DNA of 61,529 nucleotides from Catenulispora sp. (GCA_013361685.1 JABFXP010000022.1:1-61529); one strand, 5' to 3'. Shown: positions 1 through 9,780, counted from the first letter of the stretch. Notes: a model not told the origin generated them from the sequence alone. Translations and numbers: made by a program.

Positions 1-2
1 TC

Positions 3-2495
3 GCCACCGCGCCCGGAGCACCGGTCCCGTCCCCGTCGACGCCGAAAACGCACTGGGGCCTGGCGATGCGGGCCGACGAGGAGGATCAGGACGCGGACGC
101 CCACGGCCTGAGCGTCACCGCCGAGGTCGTCTCGACCCCCACCGCTCCGATGCTGTCGAACCCGCTGGCGACGCAGCGCGCGCTGCGTCCGCTCAAGCGC
201 CGCGTCCCGGCGCACCGCCAGCGTGTCCTGGACGAGACGGCCACCGCGGCCCGCGCCGCAGCCCTGCGGGGTGCGCGCCCCTACCGGCCGGTCCTGACCG
301 CCGCCGACGAGCGCTGGCTGAGCCTGGCCCTGGTGATCGACACCGGCCCGGCCATGGCGATGTGGCGCCCGCTGGGCCGGGACCTGCGCGAGGCGCTGCT
401 CGGCCTGGGCGCGTTCCGCAACCTGCGGGTCTGGCACCTGGCGGACCTGAAGACCCGGGTCGGCGTGCGGACCCGGCCCGGCGGCCCGGTCCTGCACCCG
501 TCGGCGCTGCTGGACCCGGCCGGCCGCCAGGTGGTGCTGGTCCTGAGCGACTGCTCCGGACCGGCCTGGTGGTCCGGACGGGCCGAGCCGGCGCTGCACC
601 GGTGGGCGACGCACGGGCCGACCGCGGTGGTGCAGCCGATGGCCGAGCACCTGTGGCGCCGCACCGCCGTCACGCCGGTGATGGGCCGGGCCCGGACGGT
701 CCGGCCCGGCGCGCCCAACACCGGCCTGCGGTTCACGCCCTACGACGGCCGCGGCTTCCAGCCGCCGGGGACGGTGCCGGTGCCGGTGCTGGAGACGGCG
801 CCGGACTGGCTGGCCGACTGGGCCCGGCTGATCACCGCGACCGGTGGCCGGGAGCAGCCCACGGCGGTGATCCACGTCGGCGACAGTCCCCGCTCGCGCT
901 CCGCGGCGGTCACCGCCGAGCAGGAACTGCCGATCCGCGACCGGGTCCGGCGCTTCCACGCCACCGCCTCGCCGGAGGCCGCCGAGCTGGCCGCGCACGT
1001 CGCGGTGTCGGTGCCGGTCCTGCCGGTGATGCGGCTGATCCAGCACCGGATGGTGCCCGGCGGCGGTCCCGCCGCGCTGGCCGAGGTGTTGCTCAGCGGC
1101 CTGTTCGAGTCGGTGGAGGCCGACCGCGGCGTGTACCGGTTCGCCGCCGGGGCCCGGTCGGCGCTGCTGGAGACGCTGCCGCGCTCGGTGGCGCTGGCGA
1201 CGGCGGACGTGCTGAAGCAGTTGTCGGCGGAGATCGACCGGCGGGCCGGTTCGGGGGCCGAGACCTTCCGGTCGCTGCTGCTGTCGGGCTGGCGGGCCGA
1301 CGCCGAGGACCCCGCGAGCGGGGTGAGCGCGCGGGCGTTCGCCATGGTCAGCCGGGAGGCGTTGCGGCTGTTGAGCCCGCGCGCGGCGGTGTTGACGGAA
1401 GCTGCGCCGACTCAGGACACCGAGACCCGGCAGAGCGGGCAAGGCGATCAGGATGCCGAGGCACCGGCCGGGAACTCCGGCGGACCGGACGTGTCCGAAG
1501 CCCTCTCGGGACGGGTCGTCTCGGCGCGGGGCACGGCCGAACCGGACGTCGTACTGGTCCTGGGCGCGGTCCACGTCGGGCTGCTGCCCAACTCCGGACC
1601 GCTGCCCGAGGCCGCCGTGACCCGGCTGCTCTCCATCGATCCGGGCTGGCCGGTCCGGGTGACGCGGCGGCCGACGCCGCGGGTGACGTCTCCGGAGACG
1701 CTGGCCAGCGTCAGCTGCTCGCTGCCCTCGGCTTCCGGCCGCAAGGTCGTCGGCAAGGGGATCACTCAGACCCACCTCGTCGTCGTCGGCGGCCTGGCCC
1801 TGCTCGGCTCCTCCCAGATCCGGGTGGCCCCGGTCCCGGCCGAGGAGGGCCGGGACTGGCGGTGGTACCTGGACCGGCCGGGACTGATGGCGGTGCCCGG
1901 CGAGATCGACCTGCACGACGTCTCCGACGGCGTCGGGCAGGACCGCGACGACGTGCCCCGGCTGGACCTGGGCTCCATCATCGAACGGGCCCTCGGCGAG
2001 GTGCGCGGCAGGTCGCCGCTGCTCGACCGGGACGTCCTGCTGCGCACCGGCTCCCTGCGGGTGCGGTGGATCGTCGAGGTGGTCGACTCCCGGTCCGCGC
2101 CCCCGGCCGTCAACGTGGTGGTCGAGGGCCCCGAGCAGCTGACGGTGCGGATGGCCGGCCGGCTCGACGAGCTGCCGACGATGACCCGGTTCTGCGAGGA
2201 GCTGGCGCTCCACCAGTGGCTGCTGACGGTGTTCTCCCAGGCCGAGGACATCGCGACCCGGCTCGCCGCCCGCGAACCGGATCCGCTCGCGGTGCTCAGG
2301 CGGGCCCTGGGCCTGTTGGGCGATCTCTGGGAGCCGCCCCTGTATCTGGACACGAACATGAAGACGCTGTGGCGGGCGCTGGAGGAGCGGGCCGCGCTGA
2401 CCCGGCAGTTCCAGGCCTCGGTCGCGCGAATCAGAGATCGGATATCGCTGTGGGAGGCGCAGGGACGCTTCAAGGATCGTCCCGAGCTCGCATGA
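3..2495 (+). CDS. SAV_2336-like conflict-system protein (5' end probably outside window)
   Basis: The frame is open to the left edge. The first ATG inside is at 66, so the true start may lie upstream. The N-terminal third resembles the actinobacterial SAV_2336 N-terminal region: an RP-rich stretch, then a vWA-like segment (LALVIDTGPAMAMWRPLG) and conserved Trp/Gly blocks. The C-terminal part (about residue 640 on) is helical with 'HQWLLTVFSQAEDIATRL'. Relatives are encoded next to MoxR-type ATPases and caspase-like proteins and are thought to sense or transduce a signal in intracellular conflict systems. The partner genes would lie left of this window. The family call is by resemblance and the function is inferred. 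Confidence 0.55.
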   Translation, partial: ATAPGAPVPSPSTPKTHWGLAMRADEEDQDADAHGLSVTAEVVSTPTAPMLSNPLATQRALRPLKRRVPAHRQRVLDETATAARAAALRGARPYRPVLTAADERWLSLALVIDTGPAMAMWRPLGRDLREALLGLGAFRNLRVWHLADLKTRVGVRTRPGGPVLHPSALLDPAGRQVVLVLSDCSGPAWWSGRAEPALHRWATHGPTAVVQPMAEHLWRRTAVTPVMGRARTVRPGAPNTGLRFTPYDGRGFQPPGTVPVPVLETAPDWLADWARLITATGGREQPTAVIHVGDSPRSRSAAVTAEQELPIRDRVRRFHATASPEAAELAAHVAVSVPVLPVMRLIQHRMVPGGGPAALAEVLLSGLFESVEADRGVYRFAAGARSALLETLPRSVALATADVLKQLSAEIDRRAGSGAETFRSLLLSGWRADAEDPASGVSARAFAMVSREALRLLSPRAAVLTEAAPTQDTETRQSGQGDQDAEAPAGNSGGPDVSEALSGRVVSARGTAEPDVVLVLGAVHVGLLPNSGPLPEAAVTRLLSIDPGWPVRVTRRPTPRVTSPETLASVSCSLPSASGRKVVGKGITQTHLVVVGGLALLGSSQIRVAPVPAEEGRDWRWYLDRPGLMAVPGEIDLHDVSDGVGQDRDDVPRLDLGSIIERALGEVRGRSPLLDRDVLLRTGSLRVRWIVEVVDSRSAPPAVNVVVEGPEQLTVRMAGRLDELPTMTRFCEELALHQWLLTVFSQAEDIATRLAAREPDPLAVLRRALGLLGDLWEPPLYLDTNMKTLWRALEERAALTRQFQASVARIRDRISLWEAQGRFKDRPELA

Positions 2496-2541
2496 GCGCC
2501 GACACGGAACGCACAAAGGCCGAACGGCGTCTAATGGAGCC

Positions 2542-3159
2542 GTGACGCACGCCAATCCCTTCCAAGCCCTCGTCGACCAACTCCACCACGCCTCCCCCGC
2601 CGCACTGGCCCTCAGCGCCCGTGCCTGCCTCCACCGCGCCGGCGCCGCCTTCGAGGCCGCCGGCCGCCCGCACGAGGCCACCCCGGTGTTCAGTCCGCAC
2701 ACGCTCACCGATATCGGCCTGCACACGCCGCTCCCGCAACTGCTCACCCCGGTCCTGGCCGCCCAGCCCCTGCTGCGTCACTACGCCGCCGACCCCGAGA
2801 CCGGCGACCTCCCCGCCTCCGACGAGTCGCCCACCGCCCTGATCATGTCCATGGTCACCGAGCTCACCCTCCTCGCGCCCACGGCCCCGCACTCCCACGC
2901 CCCGCTCCGGGACTGGTCCCAGGCCTGCTCCGACATCACCCTCACCATGTGTCTGCACATCGACACCAAGGACACCGGCCACTTCCCCACGCCCGAATCC
3001 GACCCCGGCCGCGTCGCCTCCGCCGAACTCGCCACCCAGCTCTCGATCCTGCACCTGCTCTCCATCGGCTCCGAGGACGCCTACTACGAGGCCGCCCGCC
3101 TGTCGCAAGCGCAGCGCGCGGAGTTCGCCGTGGCGATCGCGGGGCTCATCAGCGGGTGA
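2542..3159 (+). CDS. hypothetical protein, 205 aa
   Basis: GTG start with a weak GGAG a few bases upstream, 46 bp after the preceding gene on the same strand. The protein is Ala/Leu/His-rich, apparently soluble and largely helical, with no signal peptide or membrane segment. Codon usage has the strong third-position GC bias of its neighbours, which supports real coding. No family was recognised. Position suggests it could be an accessory of the SAV_2336-like gene, but nothing in the protein proves that. Confidence 0.6.
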   Translation: MTHANPFQALVDQLHHASPAALALSARACLHRAGAAFEAAGRPHEATPVFSPHTLTDIGLHTPLPQLLTPVLAAQPLLRHYAADPETGDLPASDESPTALIMSMVTELTLLAPTAPHSHAPLRDWSQACSDITLTMCLHIDTKDTGHFPTPESDPGRVASAELATQLSILHLLSIGSEDAYYEAARLSQAQRAEFAVAIAGLISG

Positions 3160-3216
3160 CCGCCGCCCCGGCGAGTCCGCGGCCCCTTGTCACCGCCGTC
3201 GGTCATGCTGTCGGTC

Positions 3217-3600
3217 ATGAAATCCCGAACCGCCGGAATGTGGTGGGGCACCGCGATCGAGGCCCCCGACCCGGGCCTGCTGGCCGCCTTCTACGCCGAA
3301 CTCCTCGGCTGGCACGTCGGGCACGAGGAGCCCGAGACCGCGATCGTCGCCGCCTCGCCGCAGGGTCCGTTCCTCGTCTTCCAGAAAGCCGACGGCTACC
3401 GGCCTCCGGTGTGGCCGCCCGCCGAGGGCGAACAGCGCCCGATGATCCACTTCGACTTCCAGGTCGGCGACCTCGCGGAGGCGGTCGACGAGGCGATCGC
3501 GCTGGGCGCCACCCTGGCCGACGTCCAGCCGCAGGAGAACGTGCGGGTCCTCTTCGATCCCGCCGGCCACCCCTTCTGCCTGGTCTTCGACGCGGGATGA
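3217..3600 (+). CDS. VOC family (glyoxalase/bleomycin-resistance-like) protein
   Basis: About 127 aa, one vicinal-oxygen-chelate module: 'GTAIEAPDPGLLAAFYAELLGW' at the start of the first beta-alpha-beta unit, 'MIHFDFQVGDLAEAVDEAIALGA' in the second, and a closing 'FDPAGHPFCLVF' typical of the fold. I chose ATG 3217 because the frame upstream (ATG 3187, 3205) adds residues that the family lacks. Substrate is unknown: VOC proteins range from dioxygenases to antibiotic-binding proteins. It stands alone, between the hypothetical gene and the AraC gene. Confidence 0.8.
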   Translation: MKSRTAGMWWGTAIEAPDPGLLAAFYAELLGWHVGHEEPETAIVAASPQGPFLVFQKADGYRPPVWPPAEGEQRPMIHFDFQVGDLAEAVDEAIALGATLADVQPQENVRVLFDPAGHPFCLVFDAG

Positions 3601-3697
3601 CCGAGCGCCGGGAGCGGCGCCGGCTCGATGCGGGCGGCAGCACGGCTGGATGGGTTCGGCCCAAGGATGCCGACGGGGCGTCGGCGATACTGTGGGC

Positions 3698-4537
3698 GTG
3701 GAGTACGTGTCCAGAGTGCCGCGACCGCCGCTGGACGGGCTGATCGACGACCTCTACTACCTCGAGGGTGCGCCGCCGTACGCCCGGCTGACGCTGCCGC
3801 CGATGCCGGCGGCGCTGCTCATCGTCAACCTCGGGGCGCCGTTCCACATCCGCGCCGGCGCCGACCTCACGACGGCCGAGTACGCCGACGGCTGCGTGGT
3901 CACCACACCCACCCGCGCGCTGGATTTCGGCTACCCCCTCCCGACCCGGTCCGTCGGCGTGCACTTCAAGCCGTGGGGGCTGGCGCCGTTCCTGCCGATG
4001 CCCGCAGCCGAGCTGTGCGACCGGCCGGTGACGGTCGAGCAGGTCTGGGGCCGGGCCGCCGTCGCCGAGTTGCGAGATCGCCTGGCCGCGGCAGCCGGCC
4101 CGCAGGAGATGCTGACGCTGCTCGAGCAGGAGCTGAGGCGGCGGTTGTCGCAGACCGCCGGCCTGGGGCTGGTCCGCCATGCCAGCAGTGTCATCGCGGC
4201 CGCCGACGGGGCGGTGGCGATCGGCGACCTGAGCGTGGCAGCCGGTGTCAGCAGCACTCATCTGGCACAACGGTTCAAGGAGCTCATCGGCGTCACACCG
4301 AAGCGGCTGGCCCGCACCTACCGCTTCGCCGCCACCGTGTTCGCGATCGACCCCGCCGGACCGATCGACTGGGGAGCCCTCGCCGGCGGCGCGGGCTACT
4401 TCGACCAGGCCCACTTCGGCCACGAGTTCCGGGCGTTCACCGGCCTCACGCCGACCCGGTACGTCGAAGTCCGCCAACGGTTCCTGCGCGAACATCCCGG
4501 CCATACGCTGGACGGCTGGCCGCTGCCGGCCGATTGA
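3698..4537 (+). CDS. AraC-family transcriptional regulator
   Basis: About 279 aa. The N-terminal half resembles the DUF6597-like sensing domain of actinobacterial AraC regulators. The C-terminal half has the two AraC helix-turn-helix motifs, 'IGDLSVAAGVSSTHLAQRFKELIGVTPKRLAR' and 'GYFDQAHFGHEFRAFTGLTPTRY' (each paraphrased from a longer conserved block). GTG 3698 is chosen; GTG 3692 and ATG 3650 are also in frame. It lies 68 bp before the DHFR-like reductase on the same strand and could control it, which is an inference from position. Confidence 0.85.
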   Translation: MEYVSRVPRPPLDGLIDDLYYLEGAPPYARLTLPPMPAALLIVNLGAPFHIRAGADLTTAEYADGCVVTTPTRALDFGYPLPTRSVGVHFKPWGLAPFLPMPAAELCDRPVTVEQVWGRAAVAELRDRLAAAAGPQEMLTLLEQELRRRLSQTAGLGLVRHASSVIAAADGAVAIGDLSVAAGVSSTHLAQRFKELIGVTPKRLARTYRFAATVFAIDPAGPIDWGALAGGAGYFDQAHFGHEFRAFTGLTPTRYVEVRQRFLREHPGHTLDGWPLPAD

Positions 4538-4604
4538 TTTCTTACAAGAACGCCGGCTCACGAGAGGCTAGTTTCGGGGTGATCCCCAAGCAGAGGAGAG
4601 TCCC

Positions 4605-5186
4605 GTGGGCAAAGTGGTCATGTACAGCTCGGTGTCGGTGGACGGCTTCATCGCGGACGAGAACGACGACCCCGGACCGCTGTTCGACTGGTTGACCAGC
4701 GGTGACGTCCCGTTGGACGACAGCGGCGCGGTGCGGGTGTCGCAGCCGTCCTACGACCACACCCGGCCGTACTGGGACCAGATCGGGGTGACGGTCGTCG
4801 GCCGCCACGTCTTCGACATGACGGACGGCTGGGACGGGACGCCTCCGAGCGGCATCGACCACGTGGTCGTCGTGACGCACCGGCCGGCGCCCGAAGGCTG
4901 GGACCCCGAGGCGCCGTTCCACTTCGTCGACGGCGTCGAGGCGGCCATGGCCGAGGCGCAGAAGCTCGCGGGTGAGCGCATCGTCGAGGTCGCCGCCGGC
5001 GACGTCGGCGGCCAGGTGCTCGCCGCGGGCCTGATCGACGAGGTGCGCATGGACGTCGTCCCCGTCGTCTTCGGGTCCGGCAAGCGCTACTTCGGGTCGG
5101 TCCACGCCCAACACCTGTTGGAGGATCCTGAGGCTGTGGTTCAGGGCAACCGGGTGCTTCACCTGCGCTATCCGGTACGCCGTTGA
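4605..5186 (+). CDS. dihydrofolate reductase-family protein (RibD C-terminal-like)
   Basis: 193 aa, GTG start preceded by a good AGGAGAG site. The opening 'VVMYSSVSVDGFIADEND', the central 'TVVGRHVFDMTDGW' and 'HVVVVTHRP', and the C-terminal 'VAAGDVGGQVLAAGLIDEV' are the NADPH-binding fold signatures of the RibD C-terminal/DHFR-like family. Actinomycete members are mostly uncharacterised NAD(P)H reductases rather than true folate enzymes. It follows the AraC gene and may be regulated by it. Confidence 0.85.
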   Translation: MGKVVMYSSVSVDGFIADENDDPGPLFDWLTSGDVPLDDSGAVRVSQPSYDHTRPYWDQIGVTVVGRHVFDMTDGWDGTPPSGIDHVVVVTHRPAPEGWDPEAPFHFVDGVEAAMAEAQKLAGERIVEVAAGDVGGQVLAAGLIDEVRMDVVPVVFGSGKRYFGSVHAQHLLEDPEAVVQGNRVLHLRYPVRR

Positions 5187-5326
5187 CCGCTCTGAGCTCG
5201 CCGAGACGCCGCTCGCCGATCCGGTGACCGACGCGTTCGGCCACCTCCGCCGGAACTCGTCGGCGATCTCCTCCGTTCTCCCCTAAACCCCTTCACACCC
5301 ACTGCCCGACAGAGCGGAGTGCCACG

Positions 5327-6022
5327 GTGAACCAGCGAACCAACGCCTCCGGCAGCGGACCGGGCACGATCACCCCCGACGGCTGCGCGGTCGATCTCTA
5401 CCTCCGCCTGCCCTCCCGCGGAGAAGCCGAACTCGTGCACTCGGCGGTCCCCGAGGGCGCCGGCATCATCGAACTCGGCTGCGGCACCGGCCGGATCAGC
5501 ACGCCGCTGGCCCGCCTCGGCCACCGCGTCGTGGGCGTCGACGAATCCCCCGAGATGCTCGAACACTGCCACGAGCTGGAAACCGTCTGCTCCTCGATCG
5601 AGGAGCTGGCTCTCGACGAACGCTTCGACGTCGTCCTCCTGGCCTCCTACCTGGTCAACAGCCCCGAGCCACTGCGCACGAAGCTGCTGCGGTCCGCGCG
5701 CCGCCACCTCGCCCCCGGCGGCACCGTGGTCCTCCAGCGCCACCGCCCCGGGTGGGTCCGCACGGTCACCGATACCTCGAGCGACGACGGCGCGCTGCGC
5801 AGCTCGCTGCTGGTCCTGGACCGGCCCGCACCGGATCTGCTGCACGCCCGCGTCCGCTATGAGGCCGACGCAATGGTCTGGGAACAGGAGTTCGTCACCG
5901 GCGATCTGGACGACGCGGCGCTGCCCGGCGTCCTGGCAGCCGCGGGCCTGCGTTTCGGGCGGATGCTCACGGACGAAGGTGACTGGTTCACGGCGGTGGC
6001 GGACCAGACCGGGGAACAGTGA
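5327..6022 (+). CDS. class I SAM-dependent methyltransferase
   Basis: 231 aa, GTG start with a GGAG-type site. The SAM-binding motif I is 'IIELGCGTGRISTPLARLG' near residue 48, followed by the acidic ribose-binding end of strand 2 ('VVGVDESPEML') and motif post-I 'FDVVLLASYLVNSPEP'. The protein has the usual single-domain length. The acceptor substrate cannot be read from sequence. It sits alone, 140 bp downstream of the reductase. The following 312 bp before the membrane-protein gene (6023-6334) contain no supported gene. Confidence 0.85.
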   Translation: MNQRTNASGSGPGTITPDGCAVDLYLRLPSRGEAELVHSAVPEGAGIIELGCGTGRISTPLARLGHRVVGVDESPEMLEHCHELETVCSSIEELALDERFDVVLLASYLVNSPEPLRTKLLRSARRHLAPGGTVVLQRHRPGWVRTVTDTSSDDGALRSSLLVLDRPAPDLLHARVRYEADAMVWEQEFVTGDLDDAALPGVLAAAGLRFGRMLTDEGDWFTAVADQTGEQ

Positions 6023-6334
6023 AGAACACTTCGACGACGCGCTAGAAGAGCGGCCTTCCGCAGCGAATCCGGCTCCGGCCGAAGTATCATGGCTTCCGCG
6101 GCGCCGGGCTCCGCCCAGGTCCAACCGGGACTCGCGGGCGGTTCGATGCGGTACTCTCCTCGCAGAACCCTGCGATGATGCCGACCGGCACAGCCGGGTC
6201 TGGAAGCCGTCCCCGGACGGCCTCGCCGTCTGCTCGCGCTGTCGCCGTGACAGCCGGGCTCGGATTCTTCTTCAAGCTCAGATGTTTGCTGTTGGGCCGG
6301 CCGCTTGTCCGCCGGCGGGGGAACGGGAGTGACA

Positions 6335-7978
6335 GTGAGCACCGTCATCACCGAAGACGAGCCTGGTCGTCCATCGGATCCGCTCCGGGCGGCCGCGAGG
6401 CGACAGGGCCCGCGATGGCAGTCGGAACAACAACGGCGCATCGCGTTCCGGACCGGCGCGGTCCTGGCCTCGATCACGCTGTTCACCGCCCTGTACTACC
6501 AGGCCAGGTCGGTCGCCGTTCACTCCGACGGCGCCGGCTACGTGCTCCAGGCGCGGGACATGCTCCACGGCAACCTCTTCCTGCACGGGTGGACGACCTC
6601 CGACGTCACCTACCTCACCACCGAGCTGCCCTGGTACATGCTCGTGGAGGTGATCCGCGGGGTGAACGGCAGCACCGTCCCCACGGTGGCCGCCCTCAAC
6701 TACACCCTGATCGTGATCCTGTCGGTCCTCGCCGCGACCGGCGGCAGCACCGGCCGGGAGCGCTGGATCCGCGGCGGCCTGGTCGCCGCCGCGCTGATCG
6801 CCCCGGCCGCCGGCGGGGTGACGGCGGCCACCGAGCTGACCTCCCCGGACCACTTCGGCACCGGCGTGCCGGTCATGGCGGTGTACGTCCTGTTCGACCG
6901 GGCCGGCAAGCGCCGCGCGGTGCCCTACGCCGTCGGCGCGCTGCTGGTGCTGTTCGGCATCGGCGACCAACTGGTCCTGCTGGTCGCCGCGATCCCCCTG
7001 GCCCTGGTGGCCGCGGCCCGCTTCCTGCGCCCGGGCCCGGACCGCCGCTTCGACGGCGAACTCGCCCTCTGCGCCGGCGCCGCGACGCCGATCAGCCTGG
7101 GACTGGTCGCCCTGATCCACGCCCTGGGCGGACTCTCCTCGATCAACCCGCAGTTCACCCTGATCGACCCCTCCGACATCGTCCCGCACGCCAAGCTGAC
7201 CGGCCAGTGCGTCCTGATGCTGTTCAGCGCCGACTTCTCCGGCCTGCCGCCGGGCATCAAGCTGGCCTCGGCCTGCTACCACCTGCTGGCCGTCGCCGTC
7301 GCCGGCTACGGCGTGGTCGCCGTCCTGGCCCGCCTGCTCGCCCGTTCTCGCACGCGCATGGAAGAGGCGATGGTCGTCGGCATCGTCATCAACCTCGCCG
7401 CCTTCATGTTCACGAGCCTGTCCACCGGCGACACGCTCATGGGCCGCGAGATCTCCCTGGTCCTGCCGCTCGCGGCCGTCCTCGGCGCACGGGTCGTGGG
7501 CAGCCGCCTGGCCGGGTTCCGCTGGACGCCCGTCGGCGTGGCCTGCTGCGTGGCACTCAGCGCCCTGAGCCTGACCGTCCACGCCACGGCACCCCGCGCC
7601 AAGCCCGAGGCCCAGGACGTGTCGTCGTGGCTCCTGGCCCACAAGTTCCACCACGGCCTCGGCGGCTACTGGCGGGCGAGCATCATCACCATGACCACCG
7701 GAGACCGGGTCCAGGTGCGCGGCGTGGTCGGCGCCTTCGGAAAGATCGCGGCCGACACCTGGGAGACGAGGTCGCAGTGGTACGACCCCGCCACGAACAC
7801 CGCGAACTTCCTGGTGATCGACAACCGCCCGACCATGGCGGGCTACGGCACCGAACTCGACGCCCTGGCCACCTTCGGCAAGCCGATCCAGCGCGTGGTG
7901 TTCAAAGACGGCCTGGTGCTGATCTACGACCACGACATCATGCCCCAGCTCCAGCCGCCCCCGCCGCCGCCGTCCTGA
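6335..7978 (+). CDS. polytopic membrane protein, possible GT-C-like glycosyltransferase
   Basis: About 547 aa from GTG 6335 (GGGAG six bases upstream; TTG 6305 and GTG 6329 are alternatives). A first membrane helix after residue 40 is followed by an extracytoplasmic loop with 'HSDGAGYVLQARDML' and then roughly ten hydrophobic segments. The C-terminal about 120 residues are soluble and end in a proline run. The acidic residue in the first loop and the topology resemble GT-C glycosyltransferases, but no family was firmly recognised. It converges on the kinase gene across a strong hairpin. Confidence 0.65.
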   Translation: MSTVITEDEPGRPSDPLRAAARRQGPRWQSEQQRRIAFRTGAVLASITLFTALYYQARSVAVHSDGAGYVLQARDMLHGNLFLHGWTTSDVTYLTTELPWYMLVEVIRGVNGSTVPTVAALNYTLIVILSVLAATGGSTGRERWIRGGLVAAALIAPAAGGVTAATELTSPDHFGTGVPVMAVYVLFDRAGKRRAVPYAVGALLVLFGIGDQLVLLVAAIPLALVAAARFLRPGPDRRFDGELALCAGAATPISLGLVALIHALGGLSSINPQFTLIDPSDIVPHAKLTGQCVLMLFSADFSGLPPGIKLASACYHLLAVAVAGYGVVAVLARLLARSRTRMEEAMVVGIVINLAAFMFTSLSTGDTLMGREISLVLPLAAVLGARVVGSRLAGFRWTPVGVACCVALSALSLTVHATAPRAKPEAQDVSSWLLAHKFHHGLGGYWRASIITMTTGDRVQVRGVVGAFGKIAADTWETRSQWYDPATNTANFLVIDNRPTMAGYGTELDALATFGKPIQRVVFKDGLVLIYDHDIMPQLQPPPPPPS

Positions 7979-7985
7979 CGCACGG

Positions 7986-8016
7986 CCCGGCAGCGGACGA
8001 GCAGCCCGCTGCCGGG
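7986..8016. terminator. bidirectional hairpin between convergent genes
   Basis: An 11-bp perfect stem (CCCGGCAGCGG at 7986-7996 pairing with 8006-8016) and a 9-base loop lie between the stops of the membrane protein (7978) and the kinase (8038). There is no U-tract, as is common for actinomycete terminators. Confidence 0.65.
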
Positions 8017-8037
8017 ATCGCCCAGCGCCGGGATCGT

Positions 8038-9780
8038 CTAGCGCCGGGCCGCCGCGCGCCGGACGCGGGCCCGGGACCGGATCTCAAAGCCCGCATAGAC
8101 GGCCAGGCCGATCCAGACGAGCACGGTGAGGACGATCGGGCCGGGCAGGATGTAGGTCTGCCACCGCACACCGGCACTCGGCGGCGCGAACTTCGCCACC
8201 CGCGTCGCCAGGTGCAGCGCCGATTCGCGCTGATCCTCCCCGGCGAGCGACAGCGTCGCAACGGTCAGCCACACCGCCGACACCACACCGGCGGCGTACC
8301 CGACGACCCGCAGATCCTCGCCGGCGCCCGCTCCGAGCCGCGCCATCGCCACCAGGAAGACGGCCAGCAGGACGATCTGCAACGCGGCTCCGTGCGACCA
8401 ACCGGTGAAGAGGTCGCCGGTCCACGCCAGCCAGGACTGCGTGGACTGCCACACCTCGTCGGTCCACTGCCGCCCGGTACCGGGCTCGGTCGCGACCACC
8501 CGCGCCCCGACGCCCGCCAGTTGCGTCGCCGCGCCGATCCCGACGGCGCACGCCACCGCGCACCAGAAGGGCCAGGACGCCGCCAGGGGGCGCCTTTGCA
8601 CCGTCGGCTGCCGGCCCGGGGCGACCGGTGGCGTCGCCGACAAGGTCGGGAAGTGCGACGGCGGGGCGAGCGAGCGCGGTGTCGCACCGGCTTCGACCCA
8701 GGGCGACGGCTGCGGAGGCGGCGAGTGCGACATTGAGTGCGACGGGGACTGCGAGGGGATCGGCGTGGCAGGCGCCGCGGACGCCGGGGGCGCGGCAGGA
8801 CCGCCGGGACTGCCAGACGCGGTTCCGCCGAAGCCGACGGGCGCGACCGGCCCCGTGGACACCGTAGGCGGAGCAGGCGTGACAGGCCCCGCAATCGCCC
8901 CCGACACCGCCGGCCCGGCGGGCATCGCGGCCGGCCCGGCAGCCACCGCAAGCTCCCTGTCGATCTCCGCCAACCGCGCCGCCACCTCGGCAGCACTCTG
9001 CGGCCGCCGCTCGGCGTCCCGCTCCAGCAGCCCGGCGACCAGCTCCGTCAGCGCCGGCGGCAGGTTCGGCGCCAGCTCGTCGACTCGCGGAGCCACCTCG
9101 TCCCGCTTGCGCAGCATCACCGCGATGCCGTTCTGCCCCTGGAAAGGCGGCCTCCCGGTGAGCATGCAGAACAGCACACCACCGAGCGCATAGAGATCCG
9201 ACCGCTCATCACCGCGCTCTTCGAGGAACTGCTCCGGCGCCCCGAACTCCGGCGTCCCGGCCGGCGCAAGCTGCGAGGTCCGCGCCACCGTGAACTGCGA
9301 ATGCACGAACCCGGCGATCCCGAAGTCGACGACCTTCACCGTGCCATCCACCGCGATCATGACGTTATGCGGCTTGATGTCGTAGTGGATCACCCCAGCC
9401 TTGTGCGCGGCCACCAACGCATCACAGATCCGACTCGCGATCCGCACCGCCTCCACCACCGGCAGCGCCACCCCACCACCCAGCGCCCGAGAAAGCGTCG
9501 TGCCGTCGATCCGCTCCATGACCAAGAACAGCACACCGTCCTGCACCCCACGGTCATGCACCACAGCCACATTCGGATGACTGATCTGAGCCGCCGCCAC
9601 AGCCTCCCGCTCAAACCGCCGCGCCCCATCACCAGCATCGGCATCATCCAGATACAGGAGCTTCACCGCCACGTCACGACGCAAACTCCGATCGCGCGCA
9701 GACCACACCTCCCCCATCCCACCGCGGCCCAGCCTGGCGACCATCTCATAACGCCCGGCGATCAGCTCCCCAGGATGCAA
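8038..9780 (-). CDS. membrane-anchored Ser/Thr protein kinase (Pkn type)
   Basis: 580 aa, TTG start with a GGAGGGGGAGG site just upstream. A complete Hanks-type kinase domain spans residues about 10-275: glycine loop LGRGGMGEV (17-25), VAVK with Lys40, catalytic loop HYDIKPHN with Asp134, and DFG at 152-154. A Pro/Ala/Ser-rich linker follows (about 280-400). Four hydrophobic segments are then predicted, ending in an Arg-rich tail. No PASTA, WD40 or other known sensor is visible, so the signal may be perceived in the membrane. HYD replaces the usual HRD, which is common in actinobacterial kinases. Confidence 0.9.
   Translation of the reverse strand: MHPGELIAGRYEMVARLGRGGMGEVWSARDRSLRRDVAVKLLYLDDADAGDGARRFEREAVAAAQISHPNVAVVHDRGVQDGVLFLVMERIDGTTLSRALGGGVALPVVEAVRIASRICDALVAAHKAGVIHYDIKPHNVMIAVDGTVKVVDFGIAGFVHSQFTVARTSQLAPAGTPEFGAPEQFLEERGDERSDLYALGGVLFCMLTGRPPFQGQNGIAVMLRKRDEVAPRVDELAPNLPPALTELVAGLLERDAERRPQSAAEVAARLAEIDRELAVAAGPAAMPAGPAVSGAIAGPVTPAPPTVSTGPVAPVGFGGTASGSPGGPAAPPASAAPATPIPSQSPSHSMSHSPPPQPSPWVEAGATPRSLAPPSHFPTLSATPPVAPGRQPTVQRRPLAASWPFWCAVACAVGIGAATQLAGVGARVVATEPGTGRQWTDEVWQSTQSWLAWTGDLFTGWSHGAALQIVLLAVFLVAMARLGAGAGEDLRVVGYAAGVVSAVWLTVATLSLAGEDQRESALHLATRVAKFAPPSAGVRWQTYILPGPIVLTVLVWIGLAVYAGFEIRSRARVRRAAARR

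Noticed and set aside
362-2545. 727-codon frame overlapping the SAV_2336-like gene
   Set aside because: Low-complexity Arg/Ala/Gly composition, no motif, and complete overlap with the real frame.
6175-8736. Very long plus-strand open frame (853 codons) across the membrane-protein and kinase genes
   Set aside because: It is an Arg/Pro/Gly-rich shadow frame produced by GC bias; two recognisable proteins explain the same DNA in other frames.
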